Part shown: piece after piece, positions 8,445 through 19,703 of the stretch
Numbering within the stretch: the first letter of the stretch is position 1
Layout: every line of letters starts with the position of its first letter
NCBI RefSeq assembly: GCF_009707465.1
Contig: NZ_CP046120.1
Span: 3,625,501 to 3,689,500 of the forward strand
DNA from: Novosphingobium sp. Gsoil 351
Lineage (GTDB): Bacteria; Pseudomonadota; Alphaproteobacteria; Sphingomonadales; Sphingomonadaceae
Length of the DNA: 64,000 nucleotides
Direction of reading: 5' to 3'
The notes under the pieces: model-generated
The model's database searches: none
What the model was told of the DNA's origin: nothing
The model's input: the letters and a program-made list of their open reading frames with translations, nothing else
Made by a program: the position numbers and the translations under genes

Positions 8445-9521
8445 ATGAGCAGGACGGTGCAGGTCCGGCGCGCTGCGTTGAACCAGATGCGTATTGTCGA
8501 GGCGCCGTTGCCACCGCTCGGCCAGGACGAGGCCCGGCTAAGAGTCGAGAGCTTCTCGGTTACCGCCAACAATGTCACATACGCCGTTGCGGGCGATGCC
8601 TTCGGCTATTGGAACTTCTTTCCAGGCGAGGGCAAGTGGGGCGTTGTACCGATGTGGGGGCACGCCGTGGTCGAGGCGTCGAACCACCCCGGTATTACGG
8701 TGGGCGAACGGGTTTACGGCTATCTGCCGATGGCGACGCATCTCGATGTTCTGCCGGTGAAAGTCGGATCGGGCGGCTTCGTGGATGGCGCCGCGCATCG
8801 TCAGCCGATGAGTCCGATCTATAACCAGTACAGCCGACTGGCGGCAGATCCCGAGCATGATCCGGCCAGGGAAGCCGAGCGGATGATCTTCGGCCCGTTG
8901 TTCAAGACCGGTTTCCTGATCGAGAGCATGTTCCGCGGCAAAGGCTGGTTCGGTGCGGAGGCCGTGATCAGCACTAGCGCATCGTCGAAGACGGCCATGG
9001 CGCTGGCCAGCGTCGCGCGCGACAAATCGCCGCAGGTCGAGCGGATTGGCCTGACCTCGCCGGGCCGGGTCGATTTCGTCAAGGCGACCGGGTTCTACGA
9101 TCGAGTATTGGCCTATGATGCGGTCGCCAGCCTGCCACAGGCGCCCAGCGTCTCGGTCGACTTTGCGGGGAATGCGGCGCTGCTCCACGCGATCCACAGC
9201 GCGCTTGGCGACAATCTCCGTTATTCCTGCACAGTCGGGGCAACCCACGTCGGCCAAGGCTTCGGTAGGGAGAACGGTGCACTTCCCGGACCCGCGCCGG
9301 TGCTGTTTTTCGCCCCGGACCATGCCGTGGCGGCGATCGCGGAGCTGGGTCCCAAGGGTTTCGGCGATGCCGTGGCGGCGAGCTGGGCCAAGTTTGTGCG
9401 CGAAACCGAGGGTGCGGTGAGGGTAGACGAACGGCACGGGCTTGCCGCGGCGCAAGCGGCGTTTGTCGATACGCTCAACGGCGTTGCCGATCCGGCGGTG
9501 GGAATCGTGATCCTGCCCTAA
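8445..9521 (+). CDS. DUF2855 family protein
   Basis: The 358-residue protein matches my recollection of DUF2855 (NNVTYAVAGDAFGYWNFFP near the N terminus, then GVVPMWGHA). The layout is that of the medium-chain dehydrogenase/reductase fold: an N-terminal GroES-like part and a second half with nucleotide-binding character (EAVISTSASSKTAMALA), but without catalytic zinc ligands that I can see. The reaction is unknown. ATG 8445 has GGGGAGAG upstream; a frame from 8415 is less likely. It ends with a 4-base overlap against the convergent alcohol dehydrogenase. Confidence 0.75.
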   Translation: MSRTVQVRRAALNQMRIVEAPLPPLGQDEARLRVESFSVTANNVTYAVAGDAFGYWNFFPGEGKWGVVPMWGHAVVEASNHPGITVGERVYGYLPMATHLDVLPVKVGSGGFVDGAAHRQPMSPIYNQYSRLAADPEHDPAREAERMIFGPLFKTGFLIESMFRGKGWFGAEAVISTSASSKTAMALASVARDKSPQVERIGLTSPGRVDFVKATGFYDRVLAYDAVASLPQAPSVSVDFAGNAALLHAIHSALGDNLRYSCTVGATHVGQGFGRENGALPGPAPVLFFAPDHAVAAIAELGPKGFGDAVAASWAKFVRETEGAVRVDERHGLAAAQAAFVDTLNGVADPAVGIVILP

Positions 9522-10531
9522 ATGTCGATCACGATCTTCCCGAAGTGCTTGTTCGCCACCTGATGGCAAAAGGCGTCGGCCAGGTCCGCCAGGGGGAAGC
9601 GGTCCGAGATAATCGGCTTGATCCCGGTCGCCTCTACCCCCGCGATCATCGCTAGTTGCTGGGCGCGGCTGCCCACCGTCAGACCCTGGACGCGCAGGTT
9701 TTTGGCCATGAGCAGCACGGTTTGAACCGTCCCGCCATAACCGGCCAGCACCCCGATCAGCGCGACGTGGCCGCCCACTTTGGCCGCGACCATCGACTGG
9801 TCGAGCGTTCCCGCGCCGCCGATCTCGACCACGGTGTCCACCCCCGCGCCGCCGGTCAGCTCGAGCGCTTTGGCGCCCCACGCCGCGGTTTCCTTGTAGT
9901 TGATCAGTTCGTCGGCGCCGAGATCGCGCAGTTTCTCGAGCTTTTCGCGCGACGAACTCGTCGCGATCACCCGCGCGCCCGCGGCCTTGGCCATCTGCAG
10001 CGCGAAGATCGAAACACCTCCGGTGCCCTGGATCAGCACCGTCGATCCCGGCTTGACCGCGCCATCGACGAACAGCGCACGCCAGGCGGTGAGGCCGGCG
10101 CACGTCAGCGTCGCGGCCTCGGCGGCGGAGTAGCCGACGGGCGCGCGGGTGAACCAACCGGCGGGAGCGACGATCGCCTCGCGAGCGTAGCCGTCCATCC
10201 CGTCGCCGGGCACGCGCCGAAACGCGGTGGCGGGCGTCGCGCCGTCGTCCCATTCGGGAAAGAACAGCGACAGCGCGAGGTCGCCTGGCTTGAACGCGGT
10301 GACGCCCGCTCCGACCGCCTCGATAACGCCTGCGCCGTCGGACATCGGGATGCGCCCCGGCTCGGTCGGGATCATCCCCGCGACCACCGCGAAGTCGTGA
10401 TAGTTGAGCGACGAGGCTTGCAGTTTCACTCGGATCTCGCCCGGACCGGGCTGGCCGGGATCGTCGAGCGTGGCGACGCCGAGCGTATCGAGGCTGGCGG
10501 GCGAGCCCACGCGGATGCCAGTGATGGTCAT
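9518..10531 (-). CDS. Zinc-type alcohol dehydrogenase / quinone oxidoreductase family
   Basis: This 337-residue medium-chain dehydrogenase/reductase has SSLNYHDFAVVAG near residues 40-52, the structural stretch GAGVIEAVGAGV, and a nucleotide-binding Rossmann motif GTGGVSIFALQMAKAAGA near 168-185. It lacks the Cys ligands of zinc alcohol dehydrogenases at the start of the domain, so a quinone-oxidoreductase-like or zinc-independent role is likely. It lies downstream of the deacylase gene on the same strand, separated by a large palindrome. The substrate is unknown. Confidence 0.85.
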   Translation of the reverse strand: MTITGIRVGSPASLDTLGVATLDDPGQPGPGEIRVKLQASSLNYHDFAVVAGMIPTEPGRIPMSDGAGVIEAVGAGVTAFKPGDLALSLFFPEWDDGATPATAFRRVPGDGMDGYAREAIVAPAGWFTRAPVGYSAAEAATLTCAGLTAWRALFVDGAVKPGSTVLIQGTGGVSIFALQMAKAAGARVIATSSSREKLEKLRDLGADELINYKETAAWGAKALELTGGAGVDTVVEIGGAGTLDQSMVAAKVGGHVALIGVLAGYGGTVQTVLLMAKNLRVQGLTVGSRAQQLAMIAGVEATGIKPIISDRFPLADLADAFCHQVANKHFGKIVIDI

Positions 10532-10546
10532 TTCATGTCCTCGATC

Positions 10547-10610
10547 CGCTCATGTCGAGCGAAGTCGAGACATCCGGCGCCGGCTGTCTCGACTTCGCTC
10601 GCCATGAGCG
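10547..10610. repeat. Large palindromic hairpin
   Basis: CGCTCATG (10547-10554), one base, then a 17-base arm (10556-10572, containing CGAGCGAAGTCGAGACA) is mirrored exactly by 10585-10601 and CATGAGCG (10603-10610). That is 25 paired bases per side around a 12-base loop. The core word CGAGCGAAGTCGAG is frequent in sphingomonad genomes (recalled). It sits between two minus-strand genes. There is no T run, so a simple intrinsic terminator is not obvious; a REP-like mobile palindrome fits better. Confidence 0.8.
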
Positions 10611-10632
10611 GGCTGGTTTTCGGTTACTGGGT

Positions 10633-12396
<1,764 letters not shown>

Positions 12397-12477
12397 GAGT
12401 CGTTCTCCCAACTTCGCCGGGAGAATGTCAGGCCTGGAGACCCAAGTCGAGCGATTTAATCGCGCGATTAAACCAGT

Positions 12478-13785
12478 TCATCCCCGCCGAGCCGCGATCA
12501 TGCTGGCGACATCGACGAACTTTTCGCGCGGGGCGCCTTCGCGAGCGGCCTTGGTCTCGGCTTCCTCGATCAGTTTCCAGTCGGCGAAAGTGACGACGTC
12601 GAGTTTCCGCTCGGCGGCCAGCCGGTCGAAACCCGCGCGTCCCTGCTTGCCGCCGCCGGCGCCGATGTCCTCGACAATCTTGTCGATGACGCCGAAGCCG
12701 TCGGGACGGTTGGTGCCGATCGTGCCCGACGGACCGCGGCGAGCCCAACCGACGCAGTAGAGGCCCGGCAATATCCGGCCCTCGTCGTTGGCGAAACGGC
12801 CCGCGCGTTCGTCGAACGGAACGCCGGGGATGGGCGAAGTCTGGTAGCCGATGCAGCTCACCACAAGGCTGGCGGGAATTGTATAAGTCTCGCCGGTCGG
12901 GACCGCACGCCCCGCCTCGACCCGGGTGCGCTCTACCGTCACGCCGGTAACCTGCTTGTCCCCCTGCAACGCAACCGGTGAGGCGAAGAAGTCGAACTCC
13001 AGCTCGATTGCCATATCGGCGCGGTGGCTTTCAGGGATCGCGGCAAACCCGCGCAGATGGGTGACCGACTTGCGCAAGCCAGGCTCCAGCAACGCATCGT
13101 CGCCGAGGTCGGGCAGGTCGCCGGGATCGACCCGTGGACAAGCGCGCGCCAGGTGGCCCAGCTCGCCGAGCTCCTTGGGCGTCATCATGATCTGGTGCGG
13201 TCCCCGGCGCCCGAGGATGACGACCTTGTGGATGCGTGAGCAATCCAGGGTGTCGAGGGCGTGGGCCACGATGTCAGACCCATCGAATTCGGTGCGGGTC
13301 TTGGCGAGAATCCGCGCAACATCGAGCGCCACGTTGCCCATGCCGATCACCACCGCCGTCTCCCCCGACAGGTCCGGCTTGAGATCGGCAAACTGAGGGT
13401 GACCGTTGTACCAGCCGACGAACGCCGCGCTGCCGAAGACATTGCCGAGATGTTCGCCGGGAAGGGCGAGGGGCCGGTCGTGCGGAGCACCGGTCGCGAG
13501 GACCACGGCGTCGTAGAGCGACTGCATTTCCGCGATCGACACGTCGCTACCCACCGACACGTTGCCGATGAAGCGAACGTTGGCGCTCTGCGCGGTCGCC
13601 TCATAGCGGCGCGAGACGGCCTTGATCGACTGGTGATCGGGTGCGACCCCGCTGCGGATCAGGCCATAGGGGACGGGCAGTTGGTCGAAAATATCGACTG
13701 CGACCTCGTCTCCCCAGTGCTTCAGCGCGGCTTCGGCGGCGTAGTAGCCCGCCGGACCCGATCCGATGATCGCGATGTGCCGCAT
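12478..13785 (-). CDS. FAD-dependent ferredoxin/adrenodoxin-NADP+ reductase (FprA-like)
   Basis: A 435-residue flavoprotein of the adrenodoxin-reductase type, which passes electrons between NADPH and ferredoxins. The FAD motif GSGPAGYYAAE lies at residues 8-18, the NADP motif GMGNVALDVARIL is in the middle, and the signature VPYGLIRSGVAPDHQ (about 38-52) is characteristic. The C-terminal GWARRGPSGTIGTNRPD is also typical. The ATG has GGGGAG six bases upstream. The partner ferredoxin or P450 is not in the window. The last 65 residues are more variable. Confidence 0.92.
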   Translation of the reverse strand: MRHIAIIGSGPAGYYAAEAALKHWGDEVAVDIFDQLPVPYGLIRSGVAPDHQSIKAVSRRYEATAQSANVRFIGNVSVGSDVSIAEMQSLYDAVVLATGAPHDRPLALPGEHLGNVFGSAAFVGWYNGHPQFADLKPDLSGETAVVIGMGNVALDVARILAKTRTEFDGSDIVAHALDTLDCSRIHKVVILGRRGPHQIMMTPKELGELGHLARACPRVDPGDLPDLGDDALLEPGLRKSVTHLRGFAAIPESHRADMAIELEFDFFASPVALQGDKQVTGVTVERTRVEAGRAVPTGETYTIPASLVVSCIGYQTSPIPGVPFDERAGRFANDEGRILPGLYCVGWARRGPSGTIGTNRPDGFGVIDKIVEDIGAGGGKQGRAGFDRLAAERKLDVVTFADWKLIEEAETKAAREGAPREKFVDVASMIAARRG

Positions 13786-13845
13786 CGAAGCTCCCCGCTT
13801 GTCTGCGGCGATCTAAGCGGGTGGTGCCCTGTTTGGGAAGGGGTC

Positions 13846-14673
13846 TCAGGGACTGTCGACAGGTTCGTGCGCGACGAGGAAGGCGTTCAGCTTTTCGAGG
13901 AACTGTTTGCGATGGCTGAATGGAAAGAGGTGACCTCCGCCGCGGATCAAGGCCAGCGTGCTGCCCGGGATCAGCGCGTGGAGGAAGCGCGAGTTGACCG
14001 GCGGCACGACTTGATCTTCGTCGCCCGCGAGGATCAGCGTCGGGACGTCGAGCAGGGGCAAAAGCGGCACGCTGCTCCAACCCGCCAGCGCCGCCAACTG
14101 GTACATAAATCCTGCGGGCGAGGGCGGGGTCGCCGCGTTGAGCGAGACCGGGTCGCCCGTGCCACCGCCATTGTAGAGTAGCGCCAGATTGCGTTCGAGA
14201 GCCTTGCCCATGCTCCACTCCGCAGGGTCGGCCAAGCGCGATAGAGCGGGCAGGCTTCCCGGCGCCATCGTCATCCCCGCGCTGGTCGCCGCAAGCACCA
14301 GCCTGCCGACCCGGGCGCGGTGCTGCAGCGCAAACTGCTGGGCGATGCCGCCGCCCCAGCTAATTCCCAGAACATCGACCCTTTCCAACTCAAGTCGATC
14401 CAGCATCGCGGCCGTGGCCAGCGCCATGCTCACCGCATTGTAGGGCATCACCGGATCGGGCGATTTGCCGATGCCCGGCATATCGAAGCACAGCACCCGC
14501 CGGGGACCCATGGCGCGTGCCAGCGGATCGAGCAGTTCCAGGTTCATCCCGATCCCGTTGAACACCAGCAACGGCGGCAGCCCGCGATGTTGGCCAGCAA
14601 AGTTCCACTGCGCCACCCGCAAACGGCGACCATGAATGCGAAGCGAGGAAATGATCGGGTCCCGTACTGGCAT
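13846..14673 (-). CDS. Alpha/beta hydrolase, intracellular PHA-depolymerase-like
   Basis: This 275-residue alpha/beta hydrolase resembles intracellular medium-chain polyhydroxyalkanoate depolymerases, which break storage polyester. The nucleophile elbow is GISWGGG (Ser105), followed by IAQQFALQH; the acid is in GDEDQVVPP and the histidine in GGGHLFPF. The early PPLLVFNGIGMNLELL and CFDMPGIGKSP also fit that group. No signal peptide is present. A general esterase role cannot be excluded because no PHA synthase or phasin gene is in the window. Confidence 0.8.
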   Translation of the reverse strand: MPVRDPIISSLRIHGRRLRVAQWNFAGQHRGLPPLLVFNGIGMNLELLDPLARAMGPRRVLCFDMPGIGKSPDPVMPYNAVSMALATAAMLDRLELERVDVLGISWGGGIAQQFALQHRARVGRLVLAATSAGMTMAPGSLPALSRLADPAEWSMGKALERNLALLYNGGGTGDPVSLNAATPPSPAGFMYQLAALAGWSSVPLLPLLDVPTLILAGDEDQVVPPVNSRFLHALIPGSTLALIRGGGHLFPFSHRKQFLEKLNAFLVAHEPVDSP

Positions 14674-14813
14674 GATCCAGCGCTAGCACGATTATGCTGC
14701 AATGCAACATCGAGTGTGAGGGCAAGCGGTGCTGGACGTGCCGGCGCGTTTCCGGCGAACGCTCGATTTGATTTATATTAACCTCGATCCTCTAACCGGA
14801 CTTGTCGCGCGAT

Positions 14814-17048
14814 ATGGATCGCCGGGAGTTGCGGGTCAAAATGTCCAGCGGTCACTCCGCCCTTACGCGCCTCAAGCAAGCCATCCCGCGATCGCGCGCC
14901 TCGCGTCCGGTCGAGGTTGCGGGGCAGACGGGCGCTCCGCTCGCACTCTACCGCAACTACGAAGACGCGAAGCTTGGCTGGTTCTGGGCGACTGATGCCC
15001 AAGGGCTCCTCACATATGTCTCGCCGCAAATTGCGGAGGACTTGGCGGCCGAGGTCGGCGATCTGATCGGCAAGCCCTTCGCCGCCATCTTCGCCCTCGA
15101 TAAGGACCCGGAACGTGCCAGCCAAAGGACGTTGCCGTTCCTGCTGGGGACGCACACGAGTTTCGTCGAGCTGGCGGCGAGCATCGCCGGCAGTTCCAAT
15201 GGGCGCTGGTGGGCCCTGTCGGGTCTCCCGCAAACCGATGACCAGGGCGAGTTCGCCGGCTATCACGGCCATGGTCGCGATATCACCGCTACGCTGCTCA
15301 ACCAGCGCGATGCATCGCAACTGGCAATGTACGATTCGCTTACCGGGCTGGCCAATCGCCATCACATGGCCGGACGCCTGGCGACCACGCTGACCGCGTA
15401 TCAGGTCGCCAAGCGCAGCTGCGCGCTGATGATGCTCGATCTGGATCGGTTCAAGCACGTCAACGACACGCTCGGTCACCAGGCCGGCGACGAGCTGCTC
15501 AAGCAGGTCGCGCGCCGCCTGCGCCGGGTCGTCGACGAAACTTGCGAGATCGGCCGCTTGGGCGGAGACGAGTTCCAGATTGTCTTGCCCGATGTCGACG
15601 ATCGCGGCGCGTTGGGCGAGCTCGGCCACAAGATCATCACGATGCTGACGCAGCCTTATTCGATCGACGGGTCGCGCTGCGTGATCGGCGCATCGGTAGG
15701 CATCGCCATCGCGCCCTACGACGGGCTCGACAGCGAGGAACTGGTCCGCAATGCAGACCTCGCGCTGTACGCGGCGAAGGGCGCGGGCCGGGGCCAATAC
15801 CGCTTCTATTCCAGCGATCTGCACTCGGTCGCCGAAGAGCGCCGTCAACTCGAGGAGGACATGCGCGATGCGCTGGCCAAGGGGCAGATGCGCCTGGCGT
15901 ACCAGCCGATCGTCGCGCTTGGCGAAAACCGCATAACCGGGTTCGAAGCCCTGTTGCGCTGGGAGCATCCCGAGCGTGGCAGCATTTCGCCCGCGCTGTT
16001 CATCCCGATCGCGGAAGATGCGGGTCTGATCGGTGCGCTTGGCGAATGGGCCTTGCGCCAGGCCTGCCTCGAAGCGGCCGCCTGGGAGGGCACTGCCCGC
16101 GTCGCGGTCAACGTCTCGCCGATCCAGTTTGCGCACATCGGGTTGCCCGCGCTCGTCTCCTCGGCGCTCGCCAACTCGCAGTTGGCGCCCGAACGGCTCG
16201 AACTGGAAATCACCGAAAGCGTCTTCCTCGGGGAAGGGGCGGATACCCAGGCAATGTTCGATGCGCTCAAACGCCTTGGCGTGCGGCTGGCGCTCGACGA
16301 CTTCGGAACCGGCTACTCCTCGCTCGGCTATCTGCAAAAGGCGCCGTTCGACAAGATCAAGATCGACCAGAGCTTCGTGCGCAGCGCGACCGAGCCAGGC
16401 AATCGCAACGCGGCGATCATCACCGCGATCGTCAGCCTGGCTACTGCGCTCGACATGGAGACCACCGCCGAGGGGATCGAGGCGCGCGATACGCTGGATC
16501 TTATGCATTCGCTGGGGGTCAGCCACGGCCAGGGGTTCATCTTCAGCCGGGCGATCGATCACGACCGAATCGTGGAAATGCTTCGCGCCGGCCAGCTCGA
16601 GCTGGCTCCCGACGGACCATCGACGCATCGCTCGGATCGCAAGACCCTGTTTCGCAAGGTCGGGTTGATCCACGAGGATCATCGCTATGACGTGACGATG
16701 CGCAACCTGTCGAAGACCGGGGCGATGGTCGAGGGTCTGATCGACATACCGCTGGGAACGCGCTTCGTGGTCGATTTTGGCGAAGGCCAACTGGCGATCG
16801 CCGAAGTGCGCCGCTCCAACGGGCAGCGCCAGGGTCTGGAATTCGACGTGCCGCTCATCAGCGACGGCGCCGATGGGCTGTGCACCCGCCATCGCGTTTC
16901 GCCCTACATGCTCGCCGCCGCGGGCATGCCGCTGGCCGCGCTGCCGCCGGGCAACTACCCGCTGGTCGGGCTGGGCGAGAACCGCGCGTTCAGCCTGCCT
17001 CGCTTCGCCCAGGCCGATGCCCCGGGGGAAAGCCGCCGGGTCGCCTGA
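14814..17048 (+). CDS. PAS-GGDEF-EAL-PilZ c-di-GMP signalling protein
   Basis: The protein of about 744 residues has a PAS-like sensor (about 35-145), a GGDEF domain with intact LGGDEF, an EAL domain with intact EALLRW, EITES, DDFGTGYSSL, KIDQSFV and AEGIE motifs, and a C-terminal PilZ-like segment (about 605-690) with NLSKTG. It could make, degrade and sense c-di-GMP. No RxxD inhibitory site is present. The PilZ RxxxR motif is imperfect (RKTLFR). Starts at TTG 14802, ATG 14814 and ATG 14841 are all possible; none has a strong ribosome site. No transmembrane segment is seen, so it is probably cytoplasmic. Confidence 0.92.
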   Translation: MDRRELRVKMSSGHSALTRLKQAIPRSRASRPVEVAGQTGAPLALYRNYEDAKLGWFWATDAQGLLTYVSPQIAEDLAAEVGDLIGKPFAAIFALDKDPERASQRTLPFLLGTHTSFVELAASIAGSSNGRWWALSGLPQTDDQGEFAGYHGHGRDITATLLNQRDASQLAMYDSLTGLANRHHMAGRLATTLTAYQVAKRSCALMMLDLDRFKHVNDTLGHQAGDELLKQVARRLRRVVDETCEIGRLGGDEFQIVLPDVDDRGALGELGHKIITMLTQPYSIDGSRCVIGASVGIAIAPYDGLDSEELVRNADLALYAAKGAGRGQYRFYSSDLHSVAEERRQLEEDMRDALAKGQMRLAYQPIVALGENRITGFEALLRWEHPERGSISPALFIPIAEDAGLIGALGEWALRQACLEAAAWEGTARVAVNVSPIQFAHIGLPALVSSALANSQLAPERLELEITESVFLGEGADTQAMFDALKRLGVRLALDDFGTGYSSLGYLQKAPFDKIKIDQSFVRSATEPGNRNAAIITAIVSLATALDMETTAEGIEARDTLDLMHSLGVSHGQGFIFSRAIDHDRIVEMLRAGQLELAPDGPSTHRSDRKTLFRKVGLIHEDHRYDVTMRNLSKTGAMVEGLIDIPLGTRFVVDFGEGQLAIAEVRRSNGQRQGLEFDVPLISDGADGLCTRHRVSPYMLAAAGMPLAALPPGNYPLVGLGENRAFSLPRFAQADAPGESRRVA

Positions 17049-17092
17049 GACGAGAGGCTGACTTTCGCGCCAAGCCCGGCTAACGGCGGCGG

Positions 17093-18910
17093 ATGATCGA
17101 CCGTTCCCTCATTCGCAACTTTAGCATCATTGCCCATATCGACCATGGCAAGAGCACCTTGGCCGATCGCCTGATCCAGCACACCGGCGGGCTGACCGAG
17201 CGCGAGATGAGCGCACAAGTGCTTGATAACATGGACATCGAGCGCGAGCGCGGAATCACGATCAAGGCTCAGACGGTGCGGCTGAGCTATCCGGCGGCGG
17301 ATGGGAAGACGTACGAACTGAACTTGATGGATACGCCGGGTCATGTGGACTTTGCGTATGAAGTCAGCCGCTCCCTCGCCGCCTGCGAAGGCGCGCTCCT
17401 CGTCGTCGACGCCGCGCAAGGGGTCGAGGCCCAGACGCTCGCCAACGTCTACCAGTCAATCGAGCACGACCACGAGATCGTGCCCGTCATCAACAAGATC
17501 GACCTCCCTGCCGCCGAGCCCGAGAAAGTCCGCGCCGAGATCGAGGAGATCATCGGCCTCGACGCCAGCCAGGCCGTCCTCACCAGCGCCAAGTCGGGCA
17601 TCGGCATCGCCGACGTGCTCGAGGCGATCGTCACCCGCATCCCGCCGCCCAAGGGCGACGCCAACGCCCCGCTCAAGGCGATGCTGGTCGATAGCTGGTA
17701 CGACCCCTACCTCGGCGTCGTCATCCTCGTCCGGGTGATCGACGGCACCATCCGCAAGGGCCTGAACGTCCGCTTCATGGCCGGCGACACCGAGCACCTG
17801 ATCGACCGCGTCGGCTGCTTCACCCCCAAGCGCACCGACCTGCCCAGCCTCGCCGCGGGCGAGATCGGCTTCATCACCGCGCAGATCAAGGAAGTCGCCC
17901 AGGCCCGCGTCGGCGACACCATCACCACGGTGAAAGGCGGCGCCATCGAGCCGCTCCCCGGCTTCAAGGAAGTCCAGCCGGTGGTGTTCTGCGGGCTGTT
18001 CCCGGTCGACGCCGCGGATTTCGAGAAGCTGCGCGAAAGCATCAGCCGCCTGCGCCTCAACGACGCCAGCTTCACCTTCGAGACCGAGACCAGCGCCGCG
18101 CTCGGCTTCGGGTTTCGCTGCGGCTTCCTCGGCCTGCTCCACCTCGAGATCATCCAGGAACGCCTGACCCGCGAGTACGACCTCGACCTCATCACCACCG
18201 CCCCCAGCGTCGTCTACCGTATCCAGTTGCGCAAGAGTCGCACCGATGACGCCCAGGAAATCCTCCTCCACAACCCCGCCGACTACCCCGATCCCAGCCG
18301 GATCGAGCAGATCGACGAGCCGTGGATCAAGGCGGTGATCTACACGCCCGACGAATACCTCGGCAGCATCCTCAAGCTGTGCCAGGACCGCCGCGGGATC
18401 CAGACTGACCTGACCTACGTCGGCGGCCGCGCCCAGGTCAGCTACGAGCTGCCCTTGAACGAGGTGGTGTTCGATTTCTACGACCGCCTGAAGAGCATCA
18501 GCCGCGGTTACGCCAGCTTCGATTACGAGCAGATCGGGCTGCGCGAAGGCGATCTCGTCAAGATGAGCATCCTCGTCAACAACGAGCCGGTCGACGCGCT
18601 GAGCATGATCGTCCACCGCGGCGTCGCCGAGGAACGCGGCCGCCACATGTGCGAGCGCCTGAAAGACCTGATCCCCCGCCACCTGTTCAAGGTGCCGATC
18701 CAGGCCGCGATCGGCGGCAAGGTGATCGCCCGCGAGACGATCCAGGCGATGCGCAAGGACGTGACCGCCAAGTGTTATGGGGGCGACATCAGCCGCAAGA
18801 AGAAGCTGCTCGACAAGCAGAAGAAGGGCAAGGCCCGGATGCGGGAATACGGCAATGTGAGCATCCCGCAGGAAGCGTTCATCGCGGCGTTGCGGATGGG
18901 GGAGGAGTGA
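17093..18910 (+). CDS. lepA: Elongation factor 4 (LepA GTPase)
   Basis: A 605-residue translational GTPase with the full motif set: [16 protein letters not shown] (G1), [11 protein letters not shown] (G2), DTPGHVDF (G3) and NKIDLPAA (G4). The C-terminal LepA-specific domain includes [22 protein letters not shown], which separates it from EF-G and BipA. LepA acts on ribosomes during stress and in initiation. Length and ending are standard. It begins 44 bases after the c-di-GMP gene, with no clear terminator between them. Confidence 0.97.
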   Translation: MIDRSLIRNFSIIAHIDHGKSTLADRLIQHTGGLTEREMSAQVLDNMDIERERGITIKAQTVRLSYPAADGKTYELNLMDTPGHVDFAYEVSRSLAACEGALLVVDAAQGVEAQTLANVYQSIEHDHEIVPVINKIDLPAAEPEKVRAEIEEIIGLDASQAVLTSAKSGIGIADVLEAIVTRIPPPKGDANAPLKAMLVDSWYDPYLGVVILVRVIDGTIRKGLNVRFMAGDTEHLIDRVGCFTPKRTDLPSLAAGEIGFITAQIKEVAQARVGDTITTVKGGAIEPLPGFKEVQPVVFCGLFPVDAADFEKLRESISRLRLNDASFTFETETSAALGFGFRCGFLGLLHLEIIQERLTREYDLDLITTAPSVVYRIQLRKSRTDDAQEILLHNPADYPDPSRIEQIDEPWIKAVIYTPDEYLGSILKLCQDRRGIQTDLTYVGGRAQVSYELPLNEVVFDFYDRLKSISRGYASFDYEQIGLREGDLVKMSILVNNEPVDALSMIVHRGVAEERGRHMCERLKDLIPRHLFKVPIQAAIGGKVIARETIQAMRKDVTAKCYGGDISRKKKLLDKQKKGKARMREYGNVSIPQEAFIAALRMGEE

Positions 18911-18948
18911 CCCCATTCTGAGGACGCGGGAGCGCCGCAGGGGGCCTG

Positions 18949-18966
18949 CCCCGGCGAAGGCCGGGG
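18949..18966. repeat. GC hairpin after lepA
   Basis: CCCCGGC, then GAAG, then GCCGGGG form a perfect 7-bp stem with a tetraloop about 40 bases after the lepA stop. There is no T run. Words like CCCCGGCGAAGGCCGGGG recur between genes in sphingomonads (recalled). It may act as a mild terminator or simply be a dispersed repeat. Confidence 0.5.
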
Positions 18967-19217
18967 GCTGATGACGGGCGCGGGTAGAGGCGCACTGCTC
19001 GCGGCGACGCCGGTCAGCTCGCCATTGACGCTGCACCCGTCAACGACGCGGGTTGCGAGCGCTGCCGAGCCTCCAAGCAATCGACAAATGGCAGAATTTG
19101 ACATGGCTGGATGCTGTGCGTTAGTTGGCTCCAAGCCTGCCGTCCCATGCTCTCGAGGATCACGTGGTCGTAGCAGCCCCGAAGAAAAGCCAAGGAAATC
19201 AGACTCCCCAGCCTCGG

Positions 19218-19475
19218 CTCCCCGCGCTCCTGCATCTGTGCGCGTTGGAAAGTTTGCATCGGACCGGGAGTTCCCGCGACGCAGCGATTGACCAAGCTGT
19301 TACGGTCGCTTGCGTCTCGCAAAGGTTGAAGGCTCTCGAGAGGGAGCTAGGTCAGGTCCTGGTCATTCGTTCCAAAACAGATGCGCGCCGGTTCGCGTTT
19401 ACGAGGGAAGGGCGGGATTTGGCGGTCTTTCTCCACGGATGGCTGCAGGAGCTATACCAGAATATTCCGGAAGGA
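19218..19475 (+). pseudogene. LysR-family regulator remnant (HTH part only)
   Basis: Residues translated here, from LPALLHLCALESLHRTGSS through VSQRLKALERELGQVLVIRS to FTREGR, line up with the N-terminal winged helix of LysR-type regulators (compare AVSQRIRALE...G..L..R). The recognition-helix region is degraded (DAAIDQAVTVACVSQ). The frame runs on to a stop at 19535 without any effector-binding domain. This is probably the decayed 5' third of a regulator. The rest of 18911-19703 shows no gene. Confidence 0.5.
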
Positions 19476-19703
19476 GCCCACATTGCTCGTCGCACCCGTA
19501 GGGTCCGAACTCGGGGCTCTGCGGCCGACTTGTAAAATGCTCGAGGTGGATGGCAAACCTGCCTAGGTCTAGGTTTCGGCTGGCTCAATGGCATGCATTC
19601 CTATTGGACCGCGCCGATCAGAGGCAGGCAAGTTGCGGCTCGCCCGACTTCATTTCCTACGCCGCGGGCCTCCGCGCGGCATTTCCCCGCGTCAGCGGCG
19701 GAC

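Noticed and set aside
10547..10610. Palindrome as an intrinsic terminator
   Set aside because: No T run follows on either strand, and its length and core fit a dispersed repeat better.
14778..16892. 704-codon frame on the minus strand across the GGDEF-EAL gene
   Set aside because: It is a shadow of the third-position pattern of the real gene, with biased Arg/Gln/Ala content and no motif.
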